This document shows, one piece after another, positions 8,868 to 17,278 of a stretch of 64,000 nt of DNA. Numbering within the stretch: position 1 is the first letter of the stretch; every line of letters starts with the position of its first letter. The translations under genes and the position numbers were made by a program. The stretch comes from Nitrospira sp. (lineage in GTDB: Bacteria; Nitrospirota; Nitrospiria; Nitrospirales; Nitrospiraceae), in the NCBI GenBank assembly GCA_029194535.1, contig JARFXR010000001.1, positions 2,240,721 to 2,304,720 of the forward strand. Direction: 5' to 3'. The notes below the pieces were generated by a model. It made no database searches. It was not told where the DNA came from and saw only the letters and a list, made by a program, of their open reading frames with translations.

Positions 8868-9887
8868 GTGAGTCGGAAAATCGTATTGATGATTGGAATC
8901 GTCCTTGCGGTATCGACTGGAGATTCGGTGTATGCGGATGATCCTAATTCACATCAGTGTTTCTTCGAGTCGATCCAGGCGACGTACAAGGCTGGAACAG
9001 CCACCTATCGCGTGGGAGCACTGTGTAAGCAGTACTCACCGGGGGGAATTTTCCAGGAGTCGGTTTCCACGTCGATGCGCTGGTCCTCCCAAGGTTCTTA
9101 CGATTCCCGCACTGGGTTGGTGAGAGAAGACGTCTCGGTGATATCCTATAATGCTACTGCAACCGTCACAACGACTCTGTCTTGTCCAAGCGATCCGTGG
9201 CTGGGGCCGAATCTAGGGCCCGGGACGGTGGTATGTGCGAACCCTACATTTAGGACGAGCGGAGGGAACGATGTTACAAGTCCATGGTCACTGTACTTGC
9301 AAGAGGGATTTTATAGTACGGCCCCAGACCTGCAAAAACCTTCCCCACTCCCGAATTCCACCGGTTTTGCCTATGATCGTGCAAAACTTATCGCTCAACG
9401 CGATGACGTAGCGCAGGCCGAAGCGCAGGCAGAGGCCCATGCCCGAGCCAGGGAGGAGCAAGCCAGAAACAGCCGGCTCTCGAAGGGTATTCAGAAAATG
9501 CCGCGGGTCGCGCCGATCATTCAGTTGCCGGCTGCGAATGCGCTCTTTCTTGAATATTCCACCGTGCCGATCAAGCTCCAGCCTCCGCAAGGCTTCGCGA
9601 CCACCTCGTTGCTGGTGAAGCTTGAGCGGCTCAACCCGCAGGGCCAATGGGCGATCGTCACGCACCTTCCGCTCAGCATCGCGGAGGCCACCTCGCCGAG
9701 CGGATACACAGGCTGGGGTGCCGGTGGAAACGGCAGGAGTGGGCAAATGGTCGCCACACCAGGGACCTATCGGGTGAGCGCACAAGTCTCCTACCCGAAA
9801 AAAACCGTGTGGAGCCTGCCGGTGCAGTTTGTCGTGATCACCCCAAACAAGGCGATCCAGAAGGGGCCGAAGCTATTTGGCCAGTAA
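8868..9887 (+). CDS. Secreted paralogue group A protein, GTG start
   Basis: AACAGGAGGTGGGATT precedes a GTG start. The signal peptide ends VYADD. The N-domain (HQCFFESIQATY; LSCPSDPWLGPN) is the closest relative of the 5289 protein. An acidic/Ala helical linker leads to the Ig-like C-domain (VAPIIQLPAANALFLEYSTVPIKL...SGYTGWGAGG...WSLPVQFVVI), ending KLFGQ. The next gene starts only 15 bases after the stop, so the two are probably co-transcribed. Function unknown. Confidence 0.78.
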   Translation: MSRKIVLMIGIVLAVSTGDSVYADDPNSHQCFFESIQATYKAGTATYRVGALCKQYSPGGIFQESVSTSMRWSSQGSYDSRTGLVREDVSVISYNATATVTTTLSCPSDPWLGPNLGPGTVVCANPTFRTSGGNDVTSPWSLYLQEGFYSTAPDLQKPSPLPNSTGFAYDRAKLIAQRDDVAQAEAQAEAHARAREEQARNSRLSKGIQKMPRVAPIIQLPAANALFLEYSTVPIKLQPPQGFATTSLLVKLERLNPQGQWAIVTHLPLSIAEATSPSGYTGWGAGGNGRSGQMVATPGTYRVSAQVSYPKKTVWSLPVQFVVITPNKAIQKGPKLFGQ

Positions 9888-9902
9888 CCTAATGGAGGTC
9901 TC

Positions 9903-10370
9903 ATGCTGTCTCAGAGAACGAGGTGGTTCGCCGTGCTGTCCCTTGTCGGCTGGCTCTTGTGCACGATGGATTCCCCTGCCGTCGCCGGCTCGTCAGCCGT
10001 CGATCCATGCAAAGTGGTGACGACAGCAGAGGTCGAACAGACCATCGGCAAACTGAAAGGCACGCCGAAGGCCGACAAGGAAGGCGATGCCGCCTGGTGC
10101 AACTACGAATTCACGAACGGAAAGGACGCGATGGAAGTGTGGGTCTTTCCCGCCGATGGGCTTGAACGGGCCAAGCGAAAAGCGAAGCAAACCGTAGCCG
10201 TCAAGGGGTTGGGTGATGAGGCGTTCTTAACGCGCGGCATGTTCGGCCTCGACTATGTCGATCTCTACATCAAGAAAGGTAACACGACCGTCAAGCTGGC
10301 ACTCAAAGAAACAGCGGGAGACGAGGAGAAACTGAAGATGTTGGGCCAGAAAGCGGTGGGGCGGTTCTAG
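9903..10370 (+). CDS. Small secreted protein, DUF3558-like
   Basis: The ATG at 9903 follows ATGGAGGTCTC. The signal peptide ends VAG. The mature part (VDPCKVVTTAEVEQTIGK...WCNYEF...VKGLGDEAFLTRG...LYIKKGNTTVKL) has the pattern of DUF3558-like periplasmic domains: a conserved Cys pair, 'GLGDEAF' and a final amphipathic strand. It is 155 residues, within the usual range. The LTRG here is internal to the fold and not preceded by a low-complexity stretch, so I do not count it as the processing motif. Role unknown. Confidence 0.65.
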   Translation: MLSQRTRWFAVLSLVGWLLCTMDSPAVAGSSAVDPCKVVTTAEVEQTIGKLKGTPKADKEGDAAWCNYEFTNGKDAMEVWVFPADGLERAKRKAKQTVAVKGLGDEAFLTRGMFGLDYVDLYIKKGNTTVKLALKETAGDEEKLKMLGQKAVGRF

Positions 10371-10393
10371 GTTCTCCCTGCGTATCGTGCCTC

Positions 10394-10433
10394 TCAGATC
10401 TCCCGCAGCAGCGACATCACTAGTGCCGACGAC
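10394..10433 (-). pseudogene. Remnant of small membrane peptide gene
   Basis: On the minus strand this matches the 3' end of the small peptide gene at 16442-16513: CGG-GAG-ATC-TGA against CGG-GTG-ATC-TGA, preceded by the same MSLL-encoding sequence. The frame is broken upstream, and the start codon and ribosome binding site are missing. It lies at the same place relative to the 1.6-kb repeat as the intact copy does, so it looks like the decayed twin. The rest of the 10371-10861 gap is the upstream part of the repeat and has no other gene that I can support. Confidence 0.5.
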
Positions 10434-10861
10434 TCCCTCTCTGACCTCCCGGTCAGGAATGCCTCTCTGCTGGGTTGGTCGGGAGAGCGATCCAGAATGT
10501 TCATCATCGAACAGCCGTATGAGTTTCGGCCAACTTTGAACGTGGTCGCGTCAACTCACGACCAGGGCATGGATCAGCGCGTCATGCCTTTCCACCGAAA
10601 ACACCCAGAAATAGCAGCTATTTTTCCATTCAGTAGTTGACCGCAGGCCTCTTTCCCCAGTATTCTCGCCTCCCCCAGCCCAGACCACTGGGGGCCGTCC
10701 ATCTTCCGCAGCCGCGGAGGTTGCCTGTGAGTGCGAGGCCGTCTTGTCGAACCACTCCTGCCCTTTTCCCAGCCTGTGCCGCTTTCCTTGAACCTTCTGC
10801 CGCATCCCCGCGACTCACTCAGCAGGATGATGTGGCAAAACTCCATCGTCGAGGAGCAGTC

Positions 10862-11197
10862 ATGATCGTCGTCGTCGCCGTCGCGATGATGTTGGGTGTG
10901 GGGGGCATGCCTCTGGACGCAAGGGCCGCTACGACAGAAGATTTCCACGGCGCCATTGTACAACAGCGCGCAGTGGCACCATCGAGGCAAGAGACCTCCT
11001 CACCGCAAGCGCCGACTGACCCCGCTGTGACACCAATCAATGCGGCGGGGAAGGACTGCGATGGACAACCTCCATCGGCCGGCTCCATCACGGCCATGCT
11101 CAGGCGCTTGGTTGATACGTCGGCCAACGTCCGCGGCGTGCAGTGCCCGATCCCGCCGATTCCAGACTCTCAACCCATACAGGAGCCACAGCCATGA
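10862..11197 (+). CDS. Short exported peptide with VQQRA motif (copy 1)
   Basis: The ATG at 10862 (CGAGGAGCAGTC upstream) gives a 111-residue protein: signal peptide MIVVVAVAMML...DARA, then ~12 residues, then AIVQQRAV (Arg 36). The remainder is low-complexity with two Cys near the C-terminus (GKDCDGQPP and VQCPIPPIP). The open frame extends upstream to 10637 but that part lacks a ribosome binding site and a signal peptide. The stop overlaps the next start as ATGA, so it is translationally coupled to the DsbA-like gene. A substrate or partner of that thioredoxin is plausible but inferred. Confidence 0.6.
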   Translation: MIVVVAVAMMLGVGGMPLDARAATTEDFHGAIVQQRAVAPSRQETSSPQAPTDPAVTPINAAGKDCDGQPPSAGSITAMLRRLVDTSANVRGVQCPIPPIPDSQPIQEPQP

Positions 11198-11964
11198 GCC
11201 GTTTCGCATCCAGTTTCGGGTTTCGTATTTCGGGTTTCGCCCTCACACTACTGCCGATCCTGAGCGGTTGTGCATCGCTCGCCGACACACCAACATCCGC
11301 GTCATCAACCCAACCGCAGCTCACGGATCAGGTGATTGAGCGCTACATTCGCGCTCATCCTGAAGTCATCGAGCAATCCCTGCAGGCCCTGGAGACCAAG
11401 CGGGAAGCGGAGGAACGGGGGCGCCAAAAGATCGCCATCGGCAAGCGCCAGAAGGATCTTCTGAACGATCCCTCATCGCCTGTGAGCGGGAATCTCAACG
11501 GCGATGTCACCTTGGTCGAGTTCTTTGATTATCGCTGCGGATTCTGTAAGCGGGCGGCAAGCGCCGTCACGGAGTTGCAGAAAGAAGACCTGCGCGTGCG
11601 CGTCGTCTATAAGGATTTTCCGATTCTCGGCGAGCCATCAGAGCTTGCCGCAAAAGCAGCCCTATCCGCGCACATGCAAGGCAAACACCAGGTCTTTCAC
11701 GAGGCGTTGCTCGCTTCCAAGGCGGAAATGACTAAGGACACGCTTCTTGCCATTGCCGGCGACGTCGGCCTCGATCAGAAACGACTTGAAGCGGATATGG
11801 CCAATCCGGAGTGGCAGACCGTGATCGACCGCAATCGTGCCTTGGCCAGAGACCTCGGCATTTCGGGCACGCCGGGGTTTATTGTGGGCACGGAACTCGT
11901 GCCGGGGGCGTTGGATGTCAACGGACTAAAGGAATTGATCGCGCGGGCGGGAGAGAAGAAATGA
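11194..11964 (+). CDS. DsbA/ScsC-like thioredoxin lipoprotein (copy 1)
   Basis: Start ATG at 11194, overlapping the previous stop (ATGA). The N-terminus has a lipobox (LPILSGC, lipid Cys ~26). An alpha-helical arm follows (IERYIRAHPEVIEQSLQALETKR), typical of ScsC/Com1-type DsbA proteins, where it supports oligomerisation. The thioredoxin fold has the active site CGFC (115-118) in 'FFDYRCGFCKRA' and the cis-proline loop GTPGF. The reaction is disulfide formation or isomerisation in exported proteins at the membrane face. Its neighbours are small Cys-rich secreted proteins, which are likely substrates. 256 residues, normal length. Confidence 0.88.
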   Translation: MSRFASSFGFRISGFALTLLPILSGCASLADTPTSASSTQPQLTDQVIERYIRAHPEVIEQSLQALETKREAEERGRQKIAIGKRQKDLLNDPSSPVSGNLNGDVTLVEFFDYRCGFCKRAASAVTELQKEDLRVRVVYKDFPILGEPSELAAKAALSAHMQGKHQVFHEALLASKAEMTKDTLLAIAGDVGLDQKRLEADMANPEWQTVIDRNRALARDLGISGTPGFIVGTELVPGALDVNGLKELIARAGEKK

Positions 11965-11974
11965 GATTGCAGCG

Positions 11975-12140
11975 TTATTCAATGATGAGAAAGGCGCCTT
12001 CTGGGTCCGCGGCGAACTGGGTGAGGTGATGTCGATGATCCCGCAACAACTGTTCAATATCGGACGTCGAGCAGTTGCTGCGACGAATCCAAACGACTTT
12101 AGGAGGTGGCCGATTAGGGAAATTGCAGTCGATGACCGGA
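11975..12140 (-). pseudogene. C-terminal remnant of DUF5615 PIN-like toxin
   Basis: The minus strand encodes PPKVVWIRRSNCSTSDIEQLL and a tail ending GAFLIIE, nearly identical to the last ~45 residues of the intact toxin at 18092-18424. The N-terminal half with the acidic catalytic residues is absent, and no DUF433 antitoxin partner remains. It marks the end of repeat copy 1. Confidence 0.75.
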
Positions 12141-12159
12141 TCAAAGAAAGGAGTCAATG

Positions 12160-12531
12160 ATGCGCGCACTCATTAACAGAACATTCGTCGTGCAGTGTTA
12201 CCTTGCCTGTGCACTGTTCACCGGTGGAATCTCGTTTGTTCAAGCAGCCGATGATACCCAACCCCCGACCGTACCGGGCTCATCAGTGCCGGGATCAGAC
12301 GACGTGCAGGACCGAGGCATCCAACGGGGACAGTTGGGCCAGCCGCTGGCTCCCATTCCCGTCCTGCCGAAGCGTCCCTCAGGGTTCTATTGTCTAAAGT
12401 CGAATAGGACGTGCTACTGCGATCGATCGAAGCAAGGTGACTGTGCATTGATGAGGGAACTCATCTGCGCGCCAGGTACCTATAAAGACACCACTCCCCT
12501 TGATGGGGAATGCACGGCATGGAAGCCTTGA
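12160..12531 (+). CDS. Small secreted Cys-rich protein with VQDRG motif
   Basis: Two ATGs (12157, 12160) follow AAAGGAG; the second has the better spacing. The signal peptide ends VQA, then ADDTQPPTVPGSS..., then DDVQDRG (Arg ~52). The last ~55 residues form a Cys-rich module: F-x-C-x6-C-x-C-x6-C-x2-M-x5-C. The same spacing recurs in the genes at 12578 and 15673. The architecture signal/propeptide/RG site/small disulfide-rich domain resembles secreted peptide precursors. It lies downstream of a DsbA-like gene. No known family recognised. Confidence 0.7.
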   Translation: MRALINRTFVVQCYLACALFTGGISFVQAADDTQPPTVPGSSVPGSDDVQDRGIQRGQLGQPLAPIPVLPKRPSGFYCLKSNRTCYCDRSKQGDCALMRELICAPGTYKDTTPLDGECTAWKP

Positions 12532-12577
12532 CGGGATTTACACCGAATACACCATTGGATTTGGAAGGAGGAATACC

Positions 12578-12958
12578 ATGAAACGGTTTGCACTGAAGCT
12601 AGCTGTGGTGCTGGTACTTGCCTTGGAACTAGTGGTTGCATCGCCTTACCTCGCAATGGCCGGCAACGAAAGACAAGGAGGCCAACCGACCGACGCCCAA
12701 GAGCCTGGGCAGGGCGATCCATCTCAAACGCACTCGCCTTCGGGGGATGTACAAGAACGCGGCCTATCGCTGAGTCCCGGCGCAGGTCTAAGTTCGCCGG
12801 CCCTGCAACCACGTCCAACCGCATTCAAATGTGACGCGGCGACTCGAAAATGCAGGTGCTTTGAAGTGGAGGATTGCAACTGGATGAGACGGACCATTAG
12901 CCAGAGGTGCGTAATATCTGACAGTTGTACAAGTAACTGCACATGCACCATCAATTAG
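12578..12958 (+). CDS. Small secreted Cys-rich protein with VQERG motif
   Basis: TTGGAAGGAGGAATACC precedes the ATG. The signal peptide ends AMAG, followed by a Gly/Gln/Ser/Pro-rich stretch and SGDVQERG (Arg 61). The C-terminal module (FKCDAATRKCRCFEVEDCNW) continues to MRRTISQRC and a CTSNCTC end, giving the C-x6-C-x-C-x5-C-x2-M-x6-C spacing of its neighbours plus extra Cys. The gene follows the previous one by 46 bases, so an operon is likely. It may be a disulfide-stabilised peptide released after the Arg; function unknown. Confidence 0.7.
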   Translation: MKRFALKLAVVLVLALELVVASPYLAMAGNERQGGQPTDAQEPGQGDPSQTHSPSGDVQERGLSLSPGAGLSSPALQPRPTAFKCDAATRKCRCFEVEDCNWMRRTISQRCVISDSCTSNCTCTIN

Positions 12959-13144
12959 CCGGGTGAAGCAGCATGTGGCGACAAGCAAAGCCGTTCCGGC
13001 TCGTCCGTCAGACATCGAGCCGCTGCGTTAGCGGAGGCTCGGTTGCGACTGCGGCCGATCAGATACCGAAGCTCCAAGGGAAGCGAGCCGAGAAGACAAC
13101 AACATGGCCCCGTCATTTCCCAGGGCAGAAAGGAAAGAGGTCTC

Positions 13145-13558
13145 ATGTTCTTGTCAGAGCCGAGATATCAAGGACCCGTTCTTGCGGCAATGCTCCTGAC
13201 ACTGGTCGCTCAAGCGGAGGCGGCGCCAAAGCGCCCGTCGTCCACCGCGCAGGCCTGTACCCTGTCGGGAGAACAGCTCGGCGAACTCCAGGCCAAGAAT
13301 CCCGGCGCCATGAACGCGTGCGGCGATCTGGCAAATCGCGCAGCAGCGCAAGGACGACCGTTCTCCTTCATGTGCGACGCCGGAGGCAAAGTCTCCTGCT
13401 GCGATGATCAACAGTGCATCACCGTGGTGGCGATGAAGCGATTGGTCCTTCCACCAATCGGCACAAGTCCGCCGGTCTTGCAGCGCCGCGGCGTGGAGGG
13501 CGAGCGGCCGGACGGCGGGATGGCCAATCCGTCCGATACGTCACCAGAGAGGAAGTGA
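13145..13558 (+). CDS. Small secreted Cys-containing protein with C-terminal RRGVEGE tail
   Basis: The ATG at 13145 (GAAAGAGGTCTC upstream) gives a signal peptide ending AEA. The mature part has Cys at ACTLSG, NACGDL, FMCDAGGKVSCCDDQQC, a cluster like that of the 15143 protein. It ends LQRRGVEGERPDGGMANPSDTSPERK; the paralogue at 15143 has almost the same tail. So this pair carries the C-terminal form of the Arg-Gly motif rather than the N-terminal form. Function unknown. Confidence 0.68.
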   Translation: MFLSEPRYQGPVLAAMLLTLVAQAEAAPKRPSSTAQACTLSGEQLGELQAKNPGAMNACGDLANRAAAQGRPFSFMCDAGGKVSCCDDQQCITVVAMKRLVLPPIGTSPPVLQRRGVEGERPDGGMANPSDTSPERK

Positions 13559-13652
13559 GGAAGTACGGTATCGCCCTGTGATTGAGAGAGCTTAGGGTTT
13601 GACGAACCTTGGATCCGGCGAACCACGGAATCCTTGTGAGGGAGGATGTCTC

Positions 13653-14903
13653 ATGAATACATGGGTTCATGCAATGAGACTCTTGTTCGGTCTGTCTCTC
13701 CTTACGGTCGGTTGTACGGCGCCGCCGGACCGGCCTTCAACAGAACTCGCTGAACCGAGCACGATCGTCACGGAAGTTCCAGTGATTCCGGATGAACCGT
13801 CGGTCGCTCAGGAACCTTCACTCGTTCAAGAAGCTCCAGCGTCCGAGATCTCTGGCGACGTGCAAGAGCGTGGAGTGAGTAAGCTCGCGCCCGGAGCCTT
13901 TGCGTCCGGCATGGCTATCCAGGGCGTTCTGGTTACCCCCGCCACGAATCTGTACCCAGGCGAGTTCGCCTTCCGAACTCAAAAAGGCTACTACCTCACA
14001 GCGATCGGGGGCGGTGGCAGGGCGACCGATCCGACCATCATTACGAGCGCCACATCGGCGGGTCCTTGGGAGAAATTCAAGCTGGTGATCGCCACGCCGC
14101 CGTCGCCCCATGACAAGACCGTTCAGACGTCCGGCGGCAACTACGTCACTGCGGTCGGCGGCGGAGGGCGCACGAGCGACGTCCTTCACACTGATGCGAC
14201 TCAGCCAAGAGACTGGGAACGGTTCAGGCTGATCGACCTCGGCGTCGGCATTCCCGCTGCTCCCACCTACTATGGCATTCAGACGATCAAAGGCCGCTAT
14301 CTCACAGCCATGGGAGCGGGTGGCAAGTATCAGGATGCCATCCACACCGATGCCACGCAGATTAAGGGGTGGGAACAGTTCAGGATCGTGAAGTGCGGCG
14401 ATCCGGGATCGACCTACGAGTACGGAATCTTGGCTGCCGATGGCAACTTCCTGACCACCAGTAAGGGTGGCGGTTCATCCAACTATGTCGTGCTCAGCGC
14501 CCCATCCGGCGTTGGGGCAAAATTCAAGTTCTTCCGGCAGACGGATGGCACGTATGCCTTTCAAACAGAGAACGGCGTGAATTACCTGACGGCGCTGGGT
14601 GGCGGAGGGCAGGTGCAAAAATACGTCAACTGCGACCCCGGGTTTTTCGGCGCCTGCCTCTCTGGGTTCTCGACCATCTTCCATACCGATGCCACGCAGG
14701 TGAAGAGCTGGGAGAAATTTAAAGTGATCGATCAGGGCAACTGCACCTATTCGATTCAGACATCCAGTGGATTCTTTATGGGCATCTACAAAGATTCGAC
14801 AGGCCACATGTCGTTGACGACGCGTCGCGACGGCGCGCCGACGCCGAACGAGAAGTTTCAGTTGACCGTGTTCGGCCTTGCGTCGCCGCAGATTATCCAG
14901 TGA
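13653..14903 (+). CDS. Lipoprotein with fascin-like beta-trefoil repeats and VQERG motif
   Basis: GGGAGGATGTCTC precedes the ATG. The lipobox LTVGC puts the lipid on Cys ~21. A Glu/Pro/Val/Ser-rich stretch leads to SGDVQERG (Arg 73). The rest consists of about six repeats of ~45 residues with the pattern 'FxTxxGxYLTAxGGGG...HTDATQ..xWExFxxI', typical of fascin/actin-crosslinking-type beta-trefoil domains that bind carbohydrate or protein. If cleaved after Arg 73 the trefoil part would be freed from its lipid anchor, an inference from the order of the elements. Ligand unknown. Confidence 0.78.
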   Translation: MNTWVHAMRLLFGLSLLTVGCTAPPDRPSTELAEPSTIVTEVPVIPDEPSVAQEPSLVQEAPASEISGDVQERGVSKLAPGAFASGMAIQGVLVTPATNLYPGEFAFRTQKGYYLTAIGGGGRATDPTIITSATSAGPWEKFKLVIATPPSPHDKTVQTSGGNYVTAVGGGGRTSDVLHTDATQPRDWERFRLIDLGVGIPAAPTYYGIQTIKGRYLTAMGAGGKYQDAIHTDATQIKGWEQFRIVKCGDPGSTYEYGILAADGNFLTTSKGGGSSNYVVLSAPSGVGAKFKFFRQTDGTYAFQTENGVNYLTALGGGGQVQKYVNCDPGFFGACLSGFSTIFHTDATQVKSWEKFKVIDQGNCTYSIQTSSGFFMGIYKDSTGHMSLTTRRDGAPTPNEKFQLTVFGLASPQIIQ

Positions 14904-15142
14904 TGGAGCTGAATTGCGGAGATGCGTGAGCATAAACACCCGGACACAGCTGTCATCCACCCACGTCCGTTTTGGCGACGGAGACACGATGGTGCGTTGC
15001 AGGGTCTTGCGCTGATCAGTTGAGATGGAATGGATATGATGAGTGTCCCGGCTGGGAAAGAGGGTAAACGAACCCGCAAGCGACGAAAGGATTCCTGTTG
15101 TGAGAACCTCAGCAGGCCAAAGGCCAGAGAGGACGGTGCGTA

Positions 15143-15592
15143 ATGATGAGCAGCAGCTTGATCCGATGCGGAGTGGCGATGTTTCTGATGTATGTATGCC
15201 TGGTTCACGCTCTACCGGCTGGAGCGGAACCGATAAAAAATCCGGAGAAATGCAAGGGAGGTGTTCCCGACGGAGCGTTTCATTGTTTGAATAAGCCTGG
15301 GCAGTGGGTCGAGTGCAACGGGAGCGGAGACTACATGTGCTGTGCCCCTAATACGCAGGGCGGAAAAGATTGTGAGCAGATCGAAAGCTTTCAGACTCCC
15401 AAGAATCCAAAAGCCAATCTAGGCGCAGTTCAGGGTGGGCAGTTTCAGGTCGCGCCGACAAATCCTCCGCCACGAACTACTCCCGTCCCAAAAGCGGGCA
15501 TGAGCCCTGCGGTCAAGCGTCGTGGTGTGGAAGGGGATCAGCCGGACGGCGGGATGGCCGATCCGTCCGGTACGTCACCAGAGACGAAATGA
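15143..15592 (+). CDS. Small secreted Cys-containing protein with C-terminal RRGVEGD tail
   Basis: Start at ATG 15143 or 15146. The signal peptide ends PAGA. The mature part has eight Cys or so (EKCKGG, FHCLN, VECNGSG, MCCAPN, KDCEQ), a linker, then VKRRGVEGDQPDGG and a tail ending SPETK. The tail is nearly identical to that of the 13145 protein while the Cys domain has diverged more, suggesting the tail is under selection. Function unknown. Confidence 0.68.
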   Translation: MMSSSLIRCGVAMFLMYVCLVHALPAGAEPIKNPEKCKGGVPDGAFHCLNKPGQWVECNGSGDYMCCAPNTQGGKDCEQIESFQTPKNPKANLGAVQGGQFQVAPTNPPPRTTPVPKAGMSPAVKRRGVEGDQPDGGMADPSGTSPETK

Positions 15593-15672
15593 GGGTGGCC
15601 GTGAACTTTGGGTATGTTGGAGCGACTAAGATGCAGCCGCACCGCACAACGACAACAAAAGGAACACTTGCC

Positions 15673-16107
15673 ATGATTCCCACCCGCGCAGCGTTCGGAC
15701 TGTTTGCACTTGGCGTGCTGTGCTGGAACGTGACGGCACCTCTCTCAGATGTTCAGGCAGCCGAGATTCCACCTGCTACCCAGGCCTCGGAAGCACAGAA
15801 GCCAGACTTGGCGGAGGCAGACAATGTGCCAGATCCGGTGCACGAGCGAGGTCTGGAACAAGGTGCTGTGCCGGCGCCTCCCTACTCGTGTGGCTCAGGA
15901 GTCTGTCTCTGCGCTGGTCAGAACAACTGCAGTCAGATGACGCAGCCTCAACCCTGCAAGCGGGAAAAGTTTTGTGTCGGCCAGACGGCCGGTCCTCCGC
16001 CTCCCCTCCCCCCGCAGGAGCCGGCGCTCTCGAAGCGAATCATGCCGAATACGACTCGCACGACAAGCCTCAATCTGCTGATCTGCTCATGTCGGTCTGG
16101 GCAATGA
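15673..16107 (+). CDS. Small secreted Cys-rich protein with VHERG motif and Pro-rich C-terminus
   Basis: The ATG at 15673 is preceded by AAAAGGAACACTTGCC; an upstream ATG at 15631 is possible but lacks a signal peptide. The signal peptide ends VQAAE. DPVHERG places Arg at 59. The Cys module (YSCGSGVCLCAGQNNCSQM and CKREKFC) fits the C-x4-C-x-C-x5-C-x2-M pattern of the genes at 12160 and 12578. A Pro-rich stretch and a further SCRSGQ end follow. Probably a third member of the same precursor family. Confidence 0.62.
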   Translation: MIPTRAAFGLFALGVLCWNVTAPLSDVQAAEIPPATQASEAQKPDLAEADNVPDPVHERGLEQGAVPAPPYSCGSGVCLCAGQNNCSQMTQPQPCKREKFCVGQTAGPPPPLPPQEPALSKRIMPNTTRTTSLNLLICSCRSGQ

Positions 16108-16441
16108 TGCCGGTGCGAGGTAGGTCGATGCTGCAGGGCAATTGGTTGGAGAGCAGAAGGAAGAAGGGCGTGGTCCACTGAAGCGGGGCAAGGAGTCCTG
16201 TTCATGGTTCGACAGGCTCACCACGAGCGAACTTCTGGGACACAAGACTAGAGAACGTGAATCGAGGGTATCGTGAATTCTCCTGCAGCGCGAAGGTCGT
16301 CACGAACTGTGATGACGCCTGCATGCAGCGCATGCAACCGAGATTGGAGCGTTTGAGGAGGCTACTCGAGACCGTGGCCGTAATGAAGAGAAGCTCACAG
16401 GAATCGAGAAAACCAACGGGGTCCAACCCCTTAATCTCTGA
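16108..16441. other. Gap without supported gene; contains REP-like sequence
   Basis: Bases ~16206-16232 read GGTTCGACAGGCTCACCACG and on, a type of short extragenic sequence widespread in bacterial genomes as REP-like elements. A weak open frame from 16257 (+) runs on into the small-peptide region on the other strand, has no signal peptide and no paralogue here, and is not called. Nothing else stands out. Confidence 0.35.
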
Positions 16442-16513
16442 TCAGATCACCCGCAGCAGCGACACCATCGTGCCGACGGTGAAGGTGGCAAGGATGATTA
16501 CGAGGATCCACAT
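16442..16513 (-). CDS. Very short membrane peptide (23 aa)
   Basis: The minus strand has GGACAGGAGAACATGCC followed by ATG and a 23-codon frame: MWILVII, then a hydrophobic run with a central GTM, ending SLLRVI. It is a single predicted transmembrane segment with a Trp near the start and an Arg near the end. A related 27-residue frame with its own AAGGAGGAG site occurs at 57623-57706 (MWIFILAL...GMSVFGLLR). Two independent copies with the same start, the Gly-Met/Thr-Met centre and LLR end make a real gene likely. Function unknown; it could modulate a membrane complex or be a type I toxin-like peptide. Confidence 0.55.
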   Translation of the reverse strand: MWILVIILATFTVGTMVSLLRVI

Positions 16514-16942
16514 GGCATGTTCTCCTGTCCTCAGGGCTGAAGTGTGGTTCTGCCTGTAGATCAGAGGAAAGCCCAGAATGTTCATCTTCGAACAGCAGCA
16601 TGAGTTTCGGCCAACTTTGAACAGGGTAGCTTCAGCTCATGACCAGCGCATGGATCAGCGCGTCATGCCTTTCCACCGAAAACACCAAGAACTAGCAGCT
16701 ATTTTTCCATTCCGTAGTTGACCGCAGGCCTCTTTCCCCAGTATTCTCGCCTCCCCGAGCCCAGAGCATCGGCGGGCCGTCCGTCTCAGCAGCCAACGAG
16801 GTTGTCGATGAGCGCGAGGCCGTCTTGTCGAACCACCCCTGCTCTTTTCCCAGCCTGTGCCGCTTTCCTTGAACCTTCTGCCGCCTCCCCGCGACCCACT
16901 CAGCAGAATGATGTGGCAAGATTCCATCGTCGAGGAACAGTC

Positions 16943-17278
16943 ATGATCGTCATCGTCGCCGTCGCGATGGTGTTGGGTGTGGGGGGCATGCCTCTGGACG
17001 CCAGGGCGGCCACGATAGAAGATTCCCACGGCGCCAATGTTCAACAGCGCGCAGCAGCACCATCGAGACAAGAGACCTCCTTACCGCATGCGCCGACTGA
17101 CCCCGCGGTGACACCAGCGAATGCGGCGGGGAAGGACTGCGATGGGCAACCTCCATCGGCCGGCTCCATCACGGCCAGGCTCAGGCGCTTGGTTGATACG
17201 TCGGCCAACGTCCGTGGCGTGCAGTGTCCGATCCCGCCGATTCCAAACTCGTCACCCATACAGGAGCCGCATCCATGA
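16943..17278 (+). CDS. Short exported peptide, copy 2 (motif degenerate)
   Basis: Paralogue of 10862 with the same start context (GAGGAACAGTC-ATG), signal peptide and length. The motif region reads ANVQQRAAAP, so the Arg-Ala is kept. The two Cys at GKDCDGQ and VQCPIPP are conserved. The stop overlaps the following ATG (ATGA) exactly as in copy 1, supporting coupled expression with the thioredoxin. Confidence 0.6.
   Translation: MIVIVAVAMVLGVGGMPLDARAATIEDSHGANVQQRAAAPSRQETSLPHAPTDPAVTPANAAGKDCDGQPPSAGSITARLRRLVDTSANVRGVQCPIPPIPNSSPIQEPHP

Larger units (their letters stand above)
10492..12108 (+). repeat. 1.6-kb direct repeat, copy 1 (peptide gene + DsbA-like gene + toxin remnant)
   Basis: From CCAGAATGTTCATC to ACGACTTTAGG this segment matches 16573-18222 base by base over most of its length. 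It includes a ~370-base leader, the short exported peptide gene, the DsbA-like gene and the 3' part of an antisense DUF5615 gene. Copy 1 stops inside the toxin gene, while copy 2 has the full toxin. This implies that copy 2 or its parent is the more complete version. The two copies are in direct orientation ~6.1 kb apart, so homologous recombination could delete the Cys-rich protein genes between them. Confidence 0.85.

Noticed and set aside
10200..10260. LTRGM in the DUF3558-like protein as another processing motif
   Set aside because: It lies inside the conserved fold, is not preceded by a low-complexity spacer and is a usual part of that domain.
16257..16559. Open frame with several Cys on the plus strand
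   Set aside because: No ribosome site or signal peptide; it runs across the minus-strand small peptide and the repeat leader, and has no paralogue in the window.
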